The notes under the pieces are model-generated. The model searched no databases. It was not told the origin of the DNA and saw nothing but the letters and a program-made list of their open reading frames with translations. The position numbers and the translations under genes are program-made. A stretch of 64,000 nucleotides of DNA from the NCBI GenBank assembly GCA_038501625.1, contig JAZAYU010000052.1, positions 2,509,955-2,573,954 of the forward strand, written 5' to 3'. This DNA is from Corbicula japonica (taxonomy: Eukaryota > Mollusca > Bivalvia > Venerida > Cyrenidae). Below, in pieces: positions 11,766-23,118 of this stretch (positions are counted from its first letter, which is position 1; each line of letters begins with the position of its first letter).

Positions 11766-12160
11766 AAATTAAAAATAATATGACTATAAAGCAATTTTAA
11801 AAAAATAAGTCCGAGCACTGCATCAAGTCTAATTAAATTGAAACGCTTTAAATGCTTTAAGGTTTCATCTAAAGTTTACACTTCAGAGTCGTCTTTTTGT
11901 TAGAATGTCGTGCTAATTACCGACTAGCTTTTAGGAAACTAAAACTTGTTTGAAAACGTATCGTGTGCAAAAAAGTTGCATCATGGTTAATGGATGATTT
12001 TATTTATTTATTTTTTCTTTTCGAATAATATGACTATAAAGCAATTTTATAAAAATGAGTCAGAGCCCTGCATCAAATCTAATTAAATTTAAACGCTTTA
12101 AAGTTTAAACGCTTTAAAGTTTCGCCTAAAGTTTACACTTTAAAGCCGTATTTTTGTTAA
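11766..12160. repeat. ~140-bp direct repeat pair
   Basis: About 11766-11905 and 12025-12160 share AATAATATGACTATAAAGCA, then GAGTC.GAGC.CTGCATCAA, TCTAATTAAATT and AAAGTTTACACTT. The second copy has an extra internal duplication of AAACGCTTTAAAGTTT. Confidence 0.8.
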
Positions 12161-13457
12161 ACCTCCAACTTGACTAGTTAATATTTAAGCCACTAGATGG
12201 CGCTGGGGCAGGTTTTCATGGTATTTTTGACATGCTTCACATCTAAGGGCCCTTTTTCAAATAGAACAATAACCAAGAAGTATTTTCGCTAAAACCTTTT
12301 TATATAACTTCTTTGCAACATTTCAAATGAAATGGCAGAGAAAAGTTTATGACAAAATGCATTTTATTGTTATTTTTGAGAAAAAAATATGTTAACTGTC
12401 AAAATTAGAAAATCCCGGGGATGAGTTTCTGGGGTCATGAACTGAAGATAGTAAACAAATACACCTGGCAGTGTAGCTTGAAATACTACTCTTGGCAACT
12501 GTTGGAAGCTGATCAGTAATAATACAGTTAAACAGCAGTCATTTGAACAATATACTTCATTATTGTATAATCAAATTTCCCTCCAAATTCTGCATGAATG
12601 AAATGCCACAACAAGTTTGAGATAAGCTATCATCACCCCATTATTACTCTTGCTATTATCACTGGTAAATGTCCTAATGTCCCTTGAATAACGTATATTT
12701 TATCAAAGACCTATATTATACAAAGATAAGCGTCTTCGCTTTATCTCGCATGTGCACGCGGCCTGCGTTATCTCGGCGAGTCACGTGATCGCTAACCGCG
12801 TCATAGTAATCAATATGGCTGTTAATTCATACATCAGAAACTTTCATTTTATTGATCATGAAAACTTGTAATCAATAAAATATTTTAAATAAAAGTAAAC
12901 ATTTTTAATGCTTATATTATCAAAAGAAGTTATTCTTTCATCAAAGATTTGTTAAAGTGCTTGTAATAGCCGAAATAAACGATATGAAATTAAATATTTT
13001 ACGAAGAAATACTCGTTTCTTTGTTGTTGTTGTCTATTGCCTCCCGTGTCATTTGTTTGTTGGTTTTTTATTAATTTTTATGTCTGAATAAAGCTATAAT
13101 GAATTTGAGAAAAATCGGCATCTCATATAACTTTGGTTCGTGTTTTATTTTGTTACATTTAGAATTGATACTGATGTTGAATGAGATTTAGGGTGGTCTT
13201 CACCATTATCTCAGCCAAGTAGTCTCCAGATCCTCGCTGACAGGTACGGGAACTTAATACACTGGCATGGTGTGAACACCAAATCAAATACACTGTCATG
13301 TTTACAGTGTTAAGACTGGCCCAATAGCATGTGACAAGTCTCCAGTTCCAAATTGACAGGTAGGTTAACAACGGAAGCCAATTTCGCGCATGCGCGTTGT
13401 GCGTAGGGCAAAAAACTGCATACGAAGAACAACAATTCAACGATAAATTAAATCAAA

Positions 13458-13772
13458 ATGAGTAATTACGCTAATAGTTTACCACCAGATAACCAGAAAA
13501 GGTACTTTGAGAAGCTAACTAATCTTGGTTTTCATGAACATCACATCGATGATCCGTATATTGGGCTTGAAAAGACAAGAAATGTTAGTAAAGTTGACAC
13601 CAGCTCGGGATCGGAGCGAAAATGGCTGGACGACCCAACAAAATGGCCAAAGTTAGAATTCGGTGACATATTTACTTATTTCATTGATACACCTGGACTA
13701 TTTACCAGAGAGAACATGCGGGCACATCGATCTCTTGATGCCTACTCGTATTACAAAGATGGATGGGTTCAG
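13458..13772 (+). pseudogene. YqaJ/SWIM-type transposon protein, N-terminal fragment
   Basis: An open frame starts at the ATG at 13458, about 45 bp inside the left inverted repeat. It encodes roughly 105 residues resembling the N-terminal part of invertebrate proteins with SWIM-zinc-finger and YqaJ exonuclease domains: an opening MSNY..SL, a KRYFEKL motif, WLDDPTKWP, FGDIFTYFIDTPGLFTRE and RSLDAYSYYKDGWVQ, a segment that in relatives precedes the catalytic parts. The frame runs on to 13841, but after GWVQ it is simply antisense to the THAP fragment, so I place the break near 13773. The YqaJ nuclease motifs are absent and the piece cannot be active. Family assignment rests on recalled motif similarity. 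Confidence 0.6.
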
Positions 13773-13796
13773 AAATGTGAACATAGTACAATCGGA

Positions 13797-13880
13797 CATG
13801 GGCAGTCTGAACATTTTCACTTCGTTTGTCCCTTTTACTAATCGCCTTGTACACCCTGGGGCACAACATGATGATGGCAT
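13797..13880 (-). pseudogene. THAP zinc-finger start, truncated
   Basis: From the ATG at 13880 the minus strand encodes MPSSCCAPGCTRRLVKG, then a FRLP segment. This is the opening of a THAP C2CH DNA-binding domain: first Cys pair, basic stretch, then F-R-x-P. The second half (C-x2-H and the AVPTIF-like box) is missing and the sequence runs straight into the antisense of the YqaJ-like fragment. THAP domains occur in several DNA-transposon transposases, so this is probably the transposase N-terminus of the same element, facing inward from the right inverted repeat. Confidence 0.6.
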
Positions 13881-14394
13881 GTCTTATTGTCACTTTTAAT
13901 TCAAAAGTTATCACAAATTACAAGATAAATCTGTCAAACACACTGATAAAATCAATATTCCTTTGTTATAGCTTCCTTGTTATCGAATTTTTTGCCCTAC
14001 GCAGTATGCGCATGCGCGTACTTTTAACGGTTTCCGGGAAAAATTTTCAAGGGAAACAACCTCAAAAGTAACGTGACGAGATTCTCGTCGAATCCACGTC
14101 AAAAAACGAGATTTCTTATATCAGTAATAGAGAGATGCGAATCTATTTATATATATAGGTCTCTGATTTTATTTATTATTGTTCCTATCTTGGCTTATCA
14201 GTACTAATTACAAGCAAAGCCCTCTGTTGAAAGCTGATCAGTGTATCGCTATTTGTAAACACATAAGCTGCTGCGAGGTAACCTGTTTACCTAAAACAGA
14301 CCACGTGATCGCTTGATGATACGGTCAAGATTTAGCACAGTACCGTCTCATAAACTCATTGAACATACATATACTGTATACGTTATTCAAGGGA

Positions 14395-16395
14395 ACTAAT
14401 CCACTGGAGGTAAAATGATCGAATTTCATATAATGGTATCTGGTTCGACTATTACAAGTAATAATATACGTCTGATGGTGTGATGTTCTTTAAAATAACT
14501 AAAATTATTAAAATTAAAAAAAGAGATTATACGAGTAATGATGTGATGTTCCTTTAAATAATTGTTAAAGTTATGCCAGTTTCTTGTTAATTAAATTAAT
14601 AAAAGATCCTTATGTTGTTAATTTGATTTAAAAACTTGAATTCAGTTTCTCGTCTATTAAAGGTATTTGTGTTAAAGTTGTTTTGGCCCCTTACTGTACA
14701 TTGCCTTTATGCAAGTCGAAAACGTTTCAATATAAATCACGAATGATGATGATGTTGATGGTGATGTTTCGTTGAAGTTAATGAGGGCAAGCTGCTGCTG
14801 CTGCGGACAACGATGTTAAGAATTGGTTCATTGTATGAAATGTGTGATATATACGGTCAGACATTTTATCGCTAATTTGCACAAACGTATATGTCACATG
14901 AAGACAGGTGTGATTAATTCGGCCGAATATGTCACACACGTGTGACATATACGTTTAATGACATATACGGTCTAACAGACGTCAACTGTCCGAATGTATC
15001 TTTTCCCGTGACGCGCCCCAAAATTTTAATATATCCTGGTTGAAGGCTGATATACTATTTTGTCGCTTCTACATACAGTGACCTAAATTAATCGCAGTTT
15101 GTTAATAAACCTGCGGAAATAAAAGCAGGGTTATAGGGAGCGTCAGATTTGTAAAAGTCTTTTGCAGTTTAAATCAATATAGGTAACCTGAAACGATTAC
15201 TTGAAGAGTATTTGATAATGCAATGACATGAATTTTACGTTTTTATTTCTGCATGTTTATTAAACTCAAGGACAGTTAACGGCAACTTAATATTTACTTA
15301 TTTAAATGCGTTTGTCCGTTAACAATTTGAAATTGATTTTTGTTTAACACATGTTACTATTTTATATTATCTATCATATTAAGACTCAATTGATCACAAT
15401 ATACAACGAAGTACCCTGTTTTAATTCTTATTTGCCAATTCGATCATTATTCGATATTAATATTTTTAAAACGGTCCACATTGACCGAGTTCAGCTGGAA
15501 ATGTTTGCGTTTTTTTCAAGCTCATAACTTCAGTCTATGTTGTAATTGTTTTCTTGTTTTTACTTGTAACATGGCCTAACCGTATGGTATTTTAAGCTTT
15601 AGAAAGTGGAAAAATTCCCAATACATTGTACAATCTTTATTCTTTGTTAAGTTAATCTTAATTATGTAAAATTATAAGTTCTCTCGCGGGCGAAGGTCGG
15701 TTATTTTAAGTTGTAGAGAGTGGAAAATTTATAAATACAATCTTTATTTACGTGTAGATGTTATGTTATTTTAGCCCAATGCGTTTCATTGCGATTTTGC
15801 TATTATAAGTTGGTAGTTTGTTTAAGTAAACATTGCCAAGCTCACTTTGTCCATATGACATTCCGAACCATTTGTGTTTATGTTAAAATTATTTTGAAAA
15901 AAAATCTCTTTCGTTAGATGGTCCGTGAAAACAGGATAATACGTTTATGCAGAAATCTAACTAAATGGTCGTTGTTGAAGTTAATCATTATTCTGTGAAA
16001 TAATCATTCGGCCCATGGGACGGGATGGTAATTTTGGTTTGTTTCATGTAGTGTACAACATCGCTACAATGCATATAGCATTGAGTCTGAAACGGCCCGG
16101 TAACAGGGTTTTAGATAATTTCGTGGCCGAAAAGGGTGTGCCCGGGTAAGAAGAAAATCCTTTTCGGACGACTAACCGCTAATGACAAAGCAATTATAGC
16201 GAAATAATGCAAAGCCAACAACAGGAAAATGCCAAGATACGTGCTCCAAGGCTTTATAAACCCTTCATAACTTTAAATTTACTTATTTTGATTATTCCAA
16301 CTTATTTTAAAAGCTCTCGTTGACGGCTTCCTGGTTAAAACCAGTACTTGCTTTAGGGAAATAATTGCAATAATAATAATAATTGCAGAAAAATC
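14395..16395. other. Intergenic DNA with one hairpin region
   Basis: No gene is visible. At 14884-14958, ACGTATATGTCACATG is matched by CACGTGTGACATATACGT downstream, making an imperfect hairpin; two more ATATACGGTC words lie outside it. The rest is AT-rich and unassigned. Confidence 0.5.
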
Positions 16396-16467
16396 TAACC
16401 CTTGGAGAGATTCGAACCAGCAGTCTCCGGTTCTGGAGTACGACGCTCTACCACTAGACCACTGTTT
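16396..16467 (-). repeat. tRNA-like pseudogene or SINE head
   Basis: On the minus strand an A-box-like TGGTCTAGTGGTAGAGCG and a B-box GGTTCGAATCT are correctly spaced, with an intervening CTCC..GGAG stem. The anticodon and T stems do not close properly, so this is a degenerate tRNA or SINE fragment. Confidence 0.5.
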
Positions 16468-16997
16468 CTCTTAAAGTCTTTTCAGAAATGTATTTATTTA
16501 ACTGATACATGTAAGAATATTTCAAAGTAAGACAGCTCAAGTTTTCAGAAAGTAGCGTTCTTTAATATTTTCTAAAAACAAGTAAAGCTTACTCCTTAAA
16601 CTAGAAACAAATGAACTTACTTGGTATCTTGCCGCCATATCGTTTTATAGCCCCCGAAATATTTTTATAAATTTTAATTCTAAGATGTAGAACTTACACC
16701 TTATTTGTGCTGGTTTTCTTTCAACTTAAAATGCTTCAGTTTAAATATCGGTTATTCAATTATCAATAGAGTTTATTTCTTCATTCTATACTTGATATTG
16801 ATTCGTCAAAATTAAAAAAAAAACAAGGAAGAGAAATACGCCGTGCCGCACTATCACAATGCACAATGAAACGCTTTAAAAACGCAAAACCTAAAGTAAC
16901 AGTTAATGATTTCTTTAAATTGAGTGATAATCGGTTTTAAATTGCATACTCTATAGTTTTTTTCTATTGCCAACAATTTCAATATACATTTTTTCAG

Positions 16998-17271
16998 GTA
17001 AATGCAAGAAATCACTTAATCGAGAACTTGAAATGCACTAATTGCCAATATAAAAATCACAAGACGGTATCTGTTGTACCCATCTTAAAAGGAAAAGTCA
17101 TTGTTTATTCTGTAAAAAGGATTCATCAGCGTTTAAGCAAATACCAAATTAAAATGGACACGAGTGCACAGTCTCTCACGTGTAGTTCGGGTTACAGTGA
17201 AATGTGTCTCCCAAATATAGACATCCTGGCTCGCTGTCTACTGGGTACATCCTTACACTGCCTGTCAATAG
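16998..17271 (+). CDS. Possible orphan exon, unrecognised
   Basis: The segment is preceded by a pyrimidine-rich acceptor (TTTTTTCAG) and followed by a consensus donor (GTAAGC). It is open throughout in the frame that starts at 16998 and would end in phase 1. It encodes about 91 residues with six Cys, including the pairs CTNC and CSSGYSEMC. I do not recognise a family. No partner exon was found on either side, so this may be chance. Confidence 0.2.
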
Positions 17272-17299
17272 GTAAGCAAGAAAACTTTAAAACTTGAAT

Positions 17300-19398
17300 A
17301 GACCTTAAGATCATTTAATCTAGACAGAATGAAGAAAAATGTTTGAATACAGCTCGGCCATGTCTTTTTCTATACGTAGTATATGATGGGGTTACAAATT
17401 TCCGCTGTCTGCATCATATCGAATATAATATGGGGGTACATGTTCACAATACTAAACTGTACTGTAGTAATTTCTTAAGAAGATACCTATGTTTGTAGAG
17501 GAATAAAACATTGTATTCCATATCTGAACCTTTTTTTTCCAATGTGTTAAGACACTCTTCGGACATGCATATTTGCAGACCAGTTGCCATTTCTCTAGCG
17601 GTCATTCATTAGTCGTCAAACACTTTGACCAGGCGAGTTTGTATGACACCTCCTAAAAAAACGATGGGGAACTAATCGCCCAATAAAACCTCTGGGAAAT
17701 TTCGGGACTGCACATGAAAATGAGTCAAAATTTTAGTGCTTGAAATTCAAGCATTACAGCATAAATGATAGCGTGTGCACAATACAAAAACAAGAAAACC
17801 GTTTTTGTGTTGTGTTAACGTTTGTTTCTGACCACGTGAACACTTATCGTGGTTTTCGAGGTCGGAATGTTATTCTATGTTATTCCATGTACATGTATGA
17901 ACATGTACGAACTCAAAGCTGGTACATGCAGTTCGACTACCTAACGCCCGCTTAGTGTAAGAATTTTTCTAGTAGTTTCGGATTCGGTGATAGAGGAACT
18001 GTGATCTAGTTGTAACAGCTGTCGGCTATTAATCAAAGGCCCCTCTTCCCTTTGGCTACGAATCACTATATTAGCTCCGATATCCGGTTCGTACGCAAGA
18101 TTTTAATAAAGGGGTGCGTATGAGAGCATTCTTAGGGTAATTAGATAATAATTCCTTAATTTCTTGCGAAAATCTCTTGTAGGGGATTCGGGCAATCCCA
18201 AGGTTAAACACCCTCTGGATCCGCCCCTGGTTATGACATCATGACCATCCCAGGACATACACCGTTAGGAACGACGACTCAATTGACTGGGTGTTTAACC
18301 GTGCTAAGTCAATAAATCGTTAAAAAAGAACATCCCCCAACAAAATTCAGTCACCAGTGTTATACGCTATAAACCAAAATGTTTTTAAATTAGTTTGTTC
18401 TAAACTAAGTAACATAAGTGTGCTCTGAGCTCACATTTACTGTTCTGAGCGTACAAAATAAATATAATGAATGAATATTTAGTCCTTCTCACCTGTGCCA
18501 TGATGTTATTCCAACCTGTTTATGGTAAATGTGTAATTAAATGTAAATCGAGTGAAACTGATACATGTACTAAAGCGACTGGGACAATGTAACTGATGCT
18601 TTATCAATCTTGGCTGTACTGTATGCATTCTAAAATACGCATTCAGTTACATTACAAATTAATGTATGACTTCAGGTTTTGATGTTAGTGAGAGTCGGTC
18701 ACTAAACTTTTGTCGCGCACGAGAATATGCAGCTTAAAAACTAACTGTGAAATTCTCAGATAGTGGCTGTTCTGGAAATTATTCTGTTTTTTTTTTCTCT
18801 AATTTTATTTAAAAAACGCATGCTTTCATGTTTTTATTCTGAGATTCTATCAGAATTGCAGATCTTATAAAAGGACGCAATAATGTCACTTGACGTCAAT
18901 TCTAGAACTTATTGAGAAGCACTAAGAGGGAAGACCAGAGGTCCTACATGAGGTATAACTCATGATTTCACGACTGAACGAGAACAAGGACACTATACTC
19001 TGGCTCCAAACCTCTCTTTTTTAATGGTATAAGATATATAATTAAACAGGTGTTGTATAACAATAACTTTTTAAAGTGATGTTTTTATTAGACTCACAGC
19101 ATCGCAAGCAGCCTATACATTCAGAAAAAAAGTCAGACTGTACATATTGGAATTCACCGACCGAGTAAGAATGCGACATTCCTTCAACATGATGGTTCAT
19201 GTACATAAAAGCACCGTGACCTGTATATATTTTGAATTTCGATGTGTTCTAAATGAATGACAAAAGTGCCTAAAGTTTAAGCCAACATATAAGAATTCTA
19301 TGCAAAAGGTAACTTTAATGGCCAGCGTGGGGTGGGATAAATGTTTTGTTTGCGGCAAAGTTGTTCGTCGTCTGTCTGGGCAAATAGAACCACAAACC
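17300..19398. other. Intergenic DNA, nothing recognised
   Basis: Only short frames without family resemblance occur here. No ordered repeat or tRNA was seen. Confidence 0.5.
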
Positions 19399-19531
19399 AG
19401 GGCTCAAGATCTTACTGAATGAAATGGAGACAAGTTACTCTCAAATCTCAAGCATTTGATTGGCTTAAAGGGACTAAGCTCCATTTCAACAATCAGATGC
19501 TTGAGATTTTAAACTGGTCTCCAGTTTTAGT
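19399..19531. mobile_element. Hairpin MITE-B, diverged copy
   Basis: TCTCAAATCTCAAGCATTTG is mirrored by CAATCAGATGCTTGAGATTT about 40 bp further on, with outer GGAGAC/GGTCTCC blocks. This is the same palindrome as at 51.9 and 53.5 kb but less regular. Confidence 0.75.
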
Positions 19532-20169
19532 ATTTTTTATATAGAGCCATCTGCTTGAAAGATGGAATTCCTCCAGAATGACATCTACAGCCATGGATAC
19601 AGCAGCAAATGTCGTACAAACAATAATCACACTGCACGAACGGTCCGGACCTCAACTGTTCGCACATTTATATCAGGGTGTAGTCGTGTCCTGTTTTAAA
19701 TGGTTTCCTGTGCTGTCATTTTGTTTTAAACGGTATGTATACGGTAATGGTGAACATTTAGAACACTACTCTTTCTGTTATCAAAGGGACACGTTTATCG
19801 GTACAAAGATGCTGAAACAATGTTTATTTAGATATCAAATAGATTGTAGACTCGACCAACACTCCTACTATTTTACAAGTTTTGTCCTTGAACGAAATTG
19901 TGAAATACTGACCGGTTATCTTCAATTTTACCGTATCAGCTGTCGGTCTTGATTTGGAAATCAAATCGCCAACAAAAATGCTTGCTCATCAGGTCGGGTT
20001 TTACCTGAATCGGCGAAAATAATTTTTCGAATTAAACACATTCCGATAGCGTGACAGTCTTAATAGTACACGCAAATTATAATTCGCAACGATTACTTCG
20101 GTGTTCCGTTGAGACCATCTTTGCTTCGTCCTGACTGCCTCTAGAGCCATATCACGAAATCGCAAAATA

Positions 20170-20580
20170 AACACAATGCGACACGCAAAAACAAGATGGC
20201 GTCGTTGCATCGTGTTTTACGGACCCTCGCATCGTGTTTTTGCAGCACAGTGTATTCGAGTTTTCATGATTTCGCCCTCAAGCGAGCGAATGTACGAACA
20301 CACGAATACACCAAGCGATGTCGCGATTCCACGATACTATATCAAGATATTATCACTCCCTCGCATCGTGGATTAGCGACCTCGCATTGTGTTTTCACGA
20401 TCTCGCCCTTAGGAGAGCGAGACCACGAAGATAGCGAAAACACGACTAGAAAAGACGTATTACATGTACACTGTGATAACGCGTCCTCTCATCGTGTTCT
20501 CGCGACCTCGAATCGTGGTTTCACGATCTCTCATCGTGGTTTCGCTTATTCATATTCTCACACCGTACATTTCACACGAT
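20170..20580. repeat. Foldback array of CATCGTG-TTTTCGCGA motifs
   Basis: At least seven versions of a word like CTCGCATCGTGTTTTC lie here (about 20206, 20226, 20364, 20384, 20486, 20508 and 20530), several spaced 20-22 bp. The reverse-complement form (CGAAAACACGA, CGAGACCACGA) lies between them, so the region can fold back. No protein is supported. Confidence 0.6.
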
Positions 20581-20727
20581 ATTTTTTTTCCAGATTGTAA
20601 TCGCAGATCCGAAGAAGTAACTGTGCTGGGCTTTGCTAAGCCTAAACTCCAGGCGATGATGTATTTTGTTTTGAATTCATTAATACTCCATTTTTTTATC
20701 CTGCGTCAGTCTGTATCCCTCGTGAAC

Positions 20728-20835
20728 GACAGGCCCTCGGATGGATTGAGCGGACCCTCACAGTCAAAGTGCAGGCCCTCAGAGGTGTTGAGGATGCCCC
20801 TCGGAGTGATGGTATAGGCCCTCGGAGGGATTGAG
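20728..20835. repeat. Degenerate ~35-bp repeat (GGCCCTCGGA.GGATTGAG)
   Basis: Three to four versions of AGGCCCTCGGAGGGATTGAG occur at intervals of about 30-40 bp. Similar G-rich text, in the other orientation, lies at 32740-32940. Confidence 0.6.
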
Positions 20836-20952
20836 GAAAGCACCAGATTTATTCAAGAGTGATTGTAAAGGCTAAAAGAACAGACATTTTTTTGTCATAT
20901 TTCATACAGTTTTAACTTAAGGGCACTGCAGGACAGGATAGAGACCTTCAAT

Positions 20953-21118
20953 TTAAGGGCTCGCCACACTCCCCCCAATCTTATTCATTGATAAAAAGAA
21001 AATTATCAAAATCTCAATAATGGCAAATTGCCGTTCAATGAAACATTATTAACATACATTTATGCAAAGTTTCATTTAACGGCATTTTGACGTTATTGAG
21101 ATTTTGATCATATTCTTT
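20953..21118. repeat. Hairpin repeat interrupted by LINE
   Basis: Arms GATTTTGATCATATTCTTTT (right) and AATTATCAAAATCTCAATAA (left, reverse-complement related), with GTTTCATT/AATGAAAC further in, form a hairpin at 20995-21118. The outer left part, with AGGGCTCGCCACACTCC, reappears inverted at 32697-32755, so the right half of the original repeat seems displaced by the LINE that follows. Confidence 0.6.
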
Positions 21119-21953
21119 TCTTTTTTTTTCAGGCCCCTATCCGGGTAACCCCGTTTATTATCTAATTTTCTGTTACAGTTTTTACAGTATTACAATGATA
21201 CAATACATGATATAATAGTGTTACTATAACTTGCGTAATAAAAACAAAACTTACATTTTTAGTGAAAACAAACAAATTTACTGAATTACCCTTAAAGGTA
21301 GCCTCTGATGTTATATAAAAACAACTACAAAAAGGAACAACACGAACAAAAGATTAATAAGCAAAAAAAATGCACATTCTATTTAATTATTCTGTTTTTT
21401 ATTACATATGCCAATTTAATGAAATAGCTATTGTTTACAGTAGTGGTTTTCTCAGATTATTGTCAGGTATATATAGTATAATAAATTCATAACTTGCTGT
21501 AAATATTTTCAAAATGTTTATTAAAGTTTTCCTGCTTTCCCTTTAACTTAGCGATATATTTTTTTGATTCAAATTTTTGTTTTAAGTATAGTTTAAATAT
21601 TGGCACCGTTAGGTATATTTCACAATTATCCTTAAATTTGTGGCTATAAACAAAATATTTAGCAAGAAGTGATATATAATTTCCAGAAAAAATTGTTATC
21701 TTCGAAGGAAAAAATTAGATGTTTATCTTGTAATGATAGAACTACGTTACATTCATCAATAAGCCATTTTTGTAATCTTGTAAAAAACAGTTTTGTCACT
21801 GGACATTCCAAAAACAGATGCTCTATAGTTTCTCTTGACTGTTTACAGTATGAACATGTTTCGTTCTCAGATTTTTCATTTTAAATAGAAAAGATTTCGT
21901 AACAAGGATTTTGTTATTTACTTTGAATTGGAAGTTTCGTAGCTTAATTTCAT

Positions 21954-22805
21954 CTATCTTTTTTTTAAATTTAAGAAAAAGCGTTTATAATCATTATCAT
22001 TAAATGTGTGTACTAAATTATTCCATCTTTCTATCTTATATATATTTCTTGAATCTCCAATCTGTTCATAAAACGTACGAGTACCTTTTGTGGTTTTTAA
22101 GAGGATAGCAACATATGGATTAGTAGACAAATTCTGTTTAGCATAAATAATATTGTCAATATTATTTGACAGCTTTTGTCTCCATACAACAGGTATATTG
22201 TTTATTAACCGGATGTAGTCTAGGTAAGTACCATGAATTCTATATCTTTCTTTTAATTGTAAAAATGTTAATAAATTACCATCTTCTCCGTATAAATCAA
22301 TGATATAAGTAACATTTCTTTTATACCAGTTTGGAAAGTAAAATGCACCATTATTCATCTGATTATTTTTCCATAAAGGAGAAAATAGTATTTGATGCAA
22401 ATCATTAATGTCAACACTTTTGCACAATAAATACCAACTATACAGAACGTTTTTCCAAAAAGGGTTGTTTACAGTATTTGAGATAAACAAAGAATAATTT
22501 GACCCAAGTGTCAGTACTTCTTTTAAATTTATTTGAGACAGATTTTCCCAACTGTCACAATTGTTAAACACGAGCCTTCTTAACCAACTTATTTTTAAGG
22601 CGTCAATAAATTTTCTTATGTTTATCATACCTAAACCGCCGGTTTCTATATCTTTAACTAACAAATTTCTTTTAATCCTGTCAGGTCCATTATTCCATAA
22701 AAATTTAAAACACATTTTTTCGATCTTATTTAATATATCTGATGGAGGATTTGGAAGTGCTATAAAGAGATGTACGAATTTCAATAAAAACCAGCGATTT
22801 AACAA
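21954..22805 (-). pseudogene. LINE ORF2 C-terminal region
   Basis: A 283-residue open frame with LPNPPSDILNKIEKMCFKF, FLWNNGPDRIKRNLL and a GGLGMINIRKF segment, typical of the region after RT in Tx1/L1 elements. The connecting part (22806-23118) carries frame breaks. Confidence 0.75.
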
Positions 22806-23118
22806 CTGTTATTCTCCCAATGAGTGTAAGATTTCTTTTTGACCAGACTTTTAATAAATTTTCGCATTTGGTTAAAATTTCTGGTCCATTTAGTATCCAA
22901 ATATCTGATACATGCGCTGAAAAGATAACACCTAGAATTTTTAGAGGTACTTGCGACCAGTCTAATGCGTATTCTTGACATAATTTAACAACCGAATTTC
23001 TAGTTGAACCTATCCAATATGCTTTAGTTTTTTCGGTATTTATTTTAAGTCCAGATATTTGATAGAATTTGTCGAGAGTTTTTAAACATGATCTTAAAGA
23101 TTTTTCTGAGCCATCAAG

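Larger units (their letters stand above)
13385..14018. mobile_element. ISL2EU-like DNA transposon, internally deleted
   Basis: A 634-bp unit is bounded by ~31-bp inverted repeats, 13385-13415 and 13988-14018, both starting CGCGCATGCGC and containing TGCGTAGGGCAAAAAA; I count three mismatches. The left end leads into a plus-strand frame like the N-terminus of YqaJ/SWIM-type proteins, the right end into a minus-strand THAP start. ISL2EU elements (PIF/Harbinger-related) are known to carry a YqaJ-nuclease gene besides the transposase, which fits an element that lost its middle. The target duplication is not clear. Confidence 0.65.
12680..14394. repeat. 18-bp inverted match flanking the ISL2EU-like element
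   Basis: TCCCTTGAATAACGTATA at 12680-12697 recurs reverse-complemented at 14377-14394. A second, weaker inverted match (ACCTATAT near 12710 and ATATAGGTCTC near 14150) lies inside. These could be ends of an older, decayed element around the one at 13385-14018. Confidence 0.4.

Noticed and set aside
19578..19952. 124-residue plus-strand frame starting MTSTAMDTAANVVQTI
   Set aside because: No recognisable motif, no splice partner, and the composition resembles surrounding non-coding DNA. A unique gene cannot be excluded.
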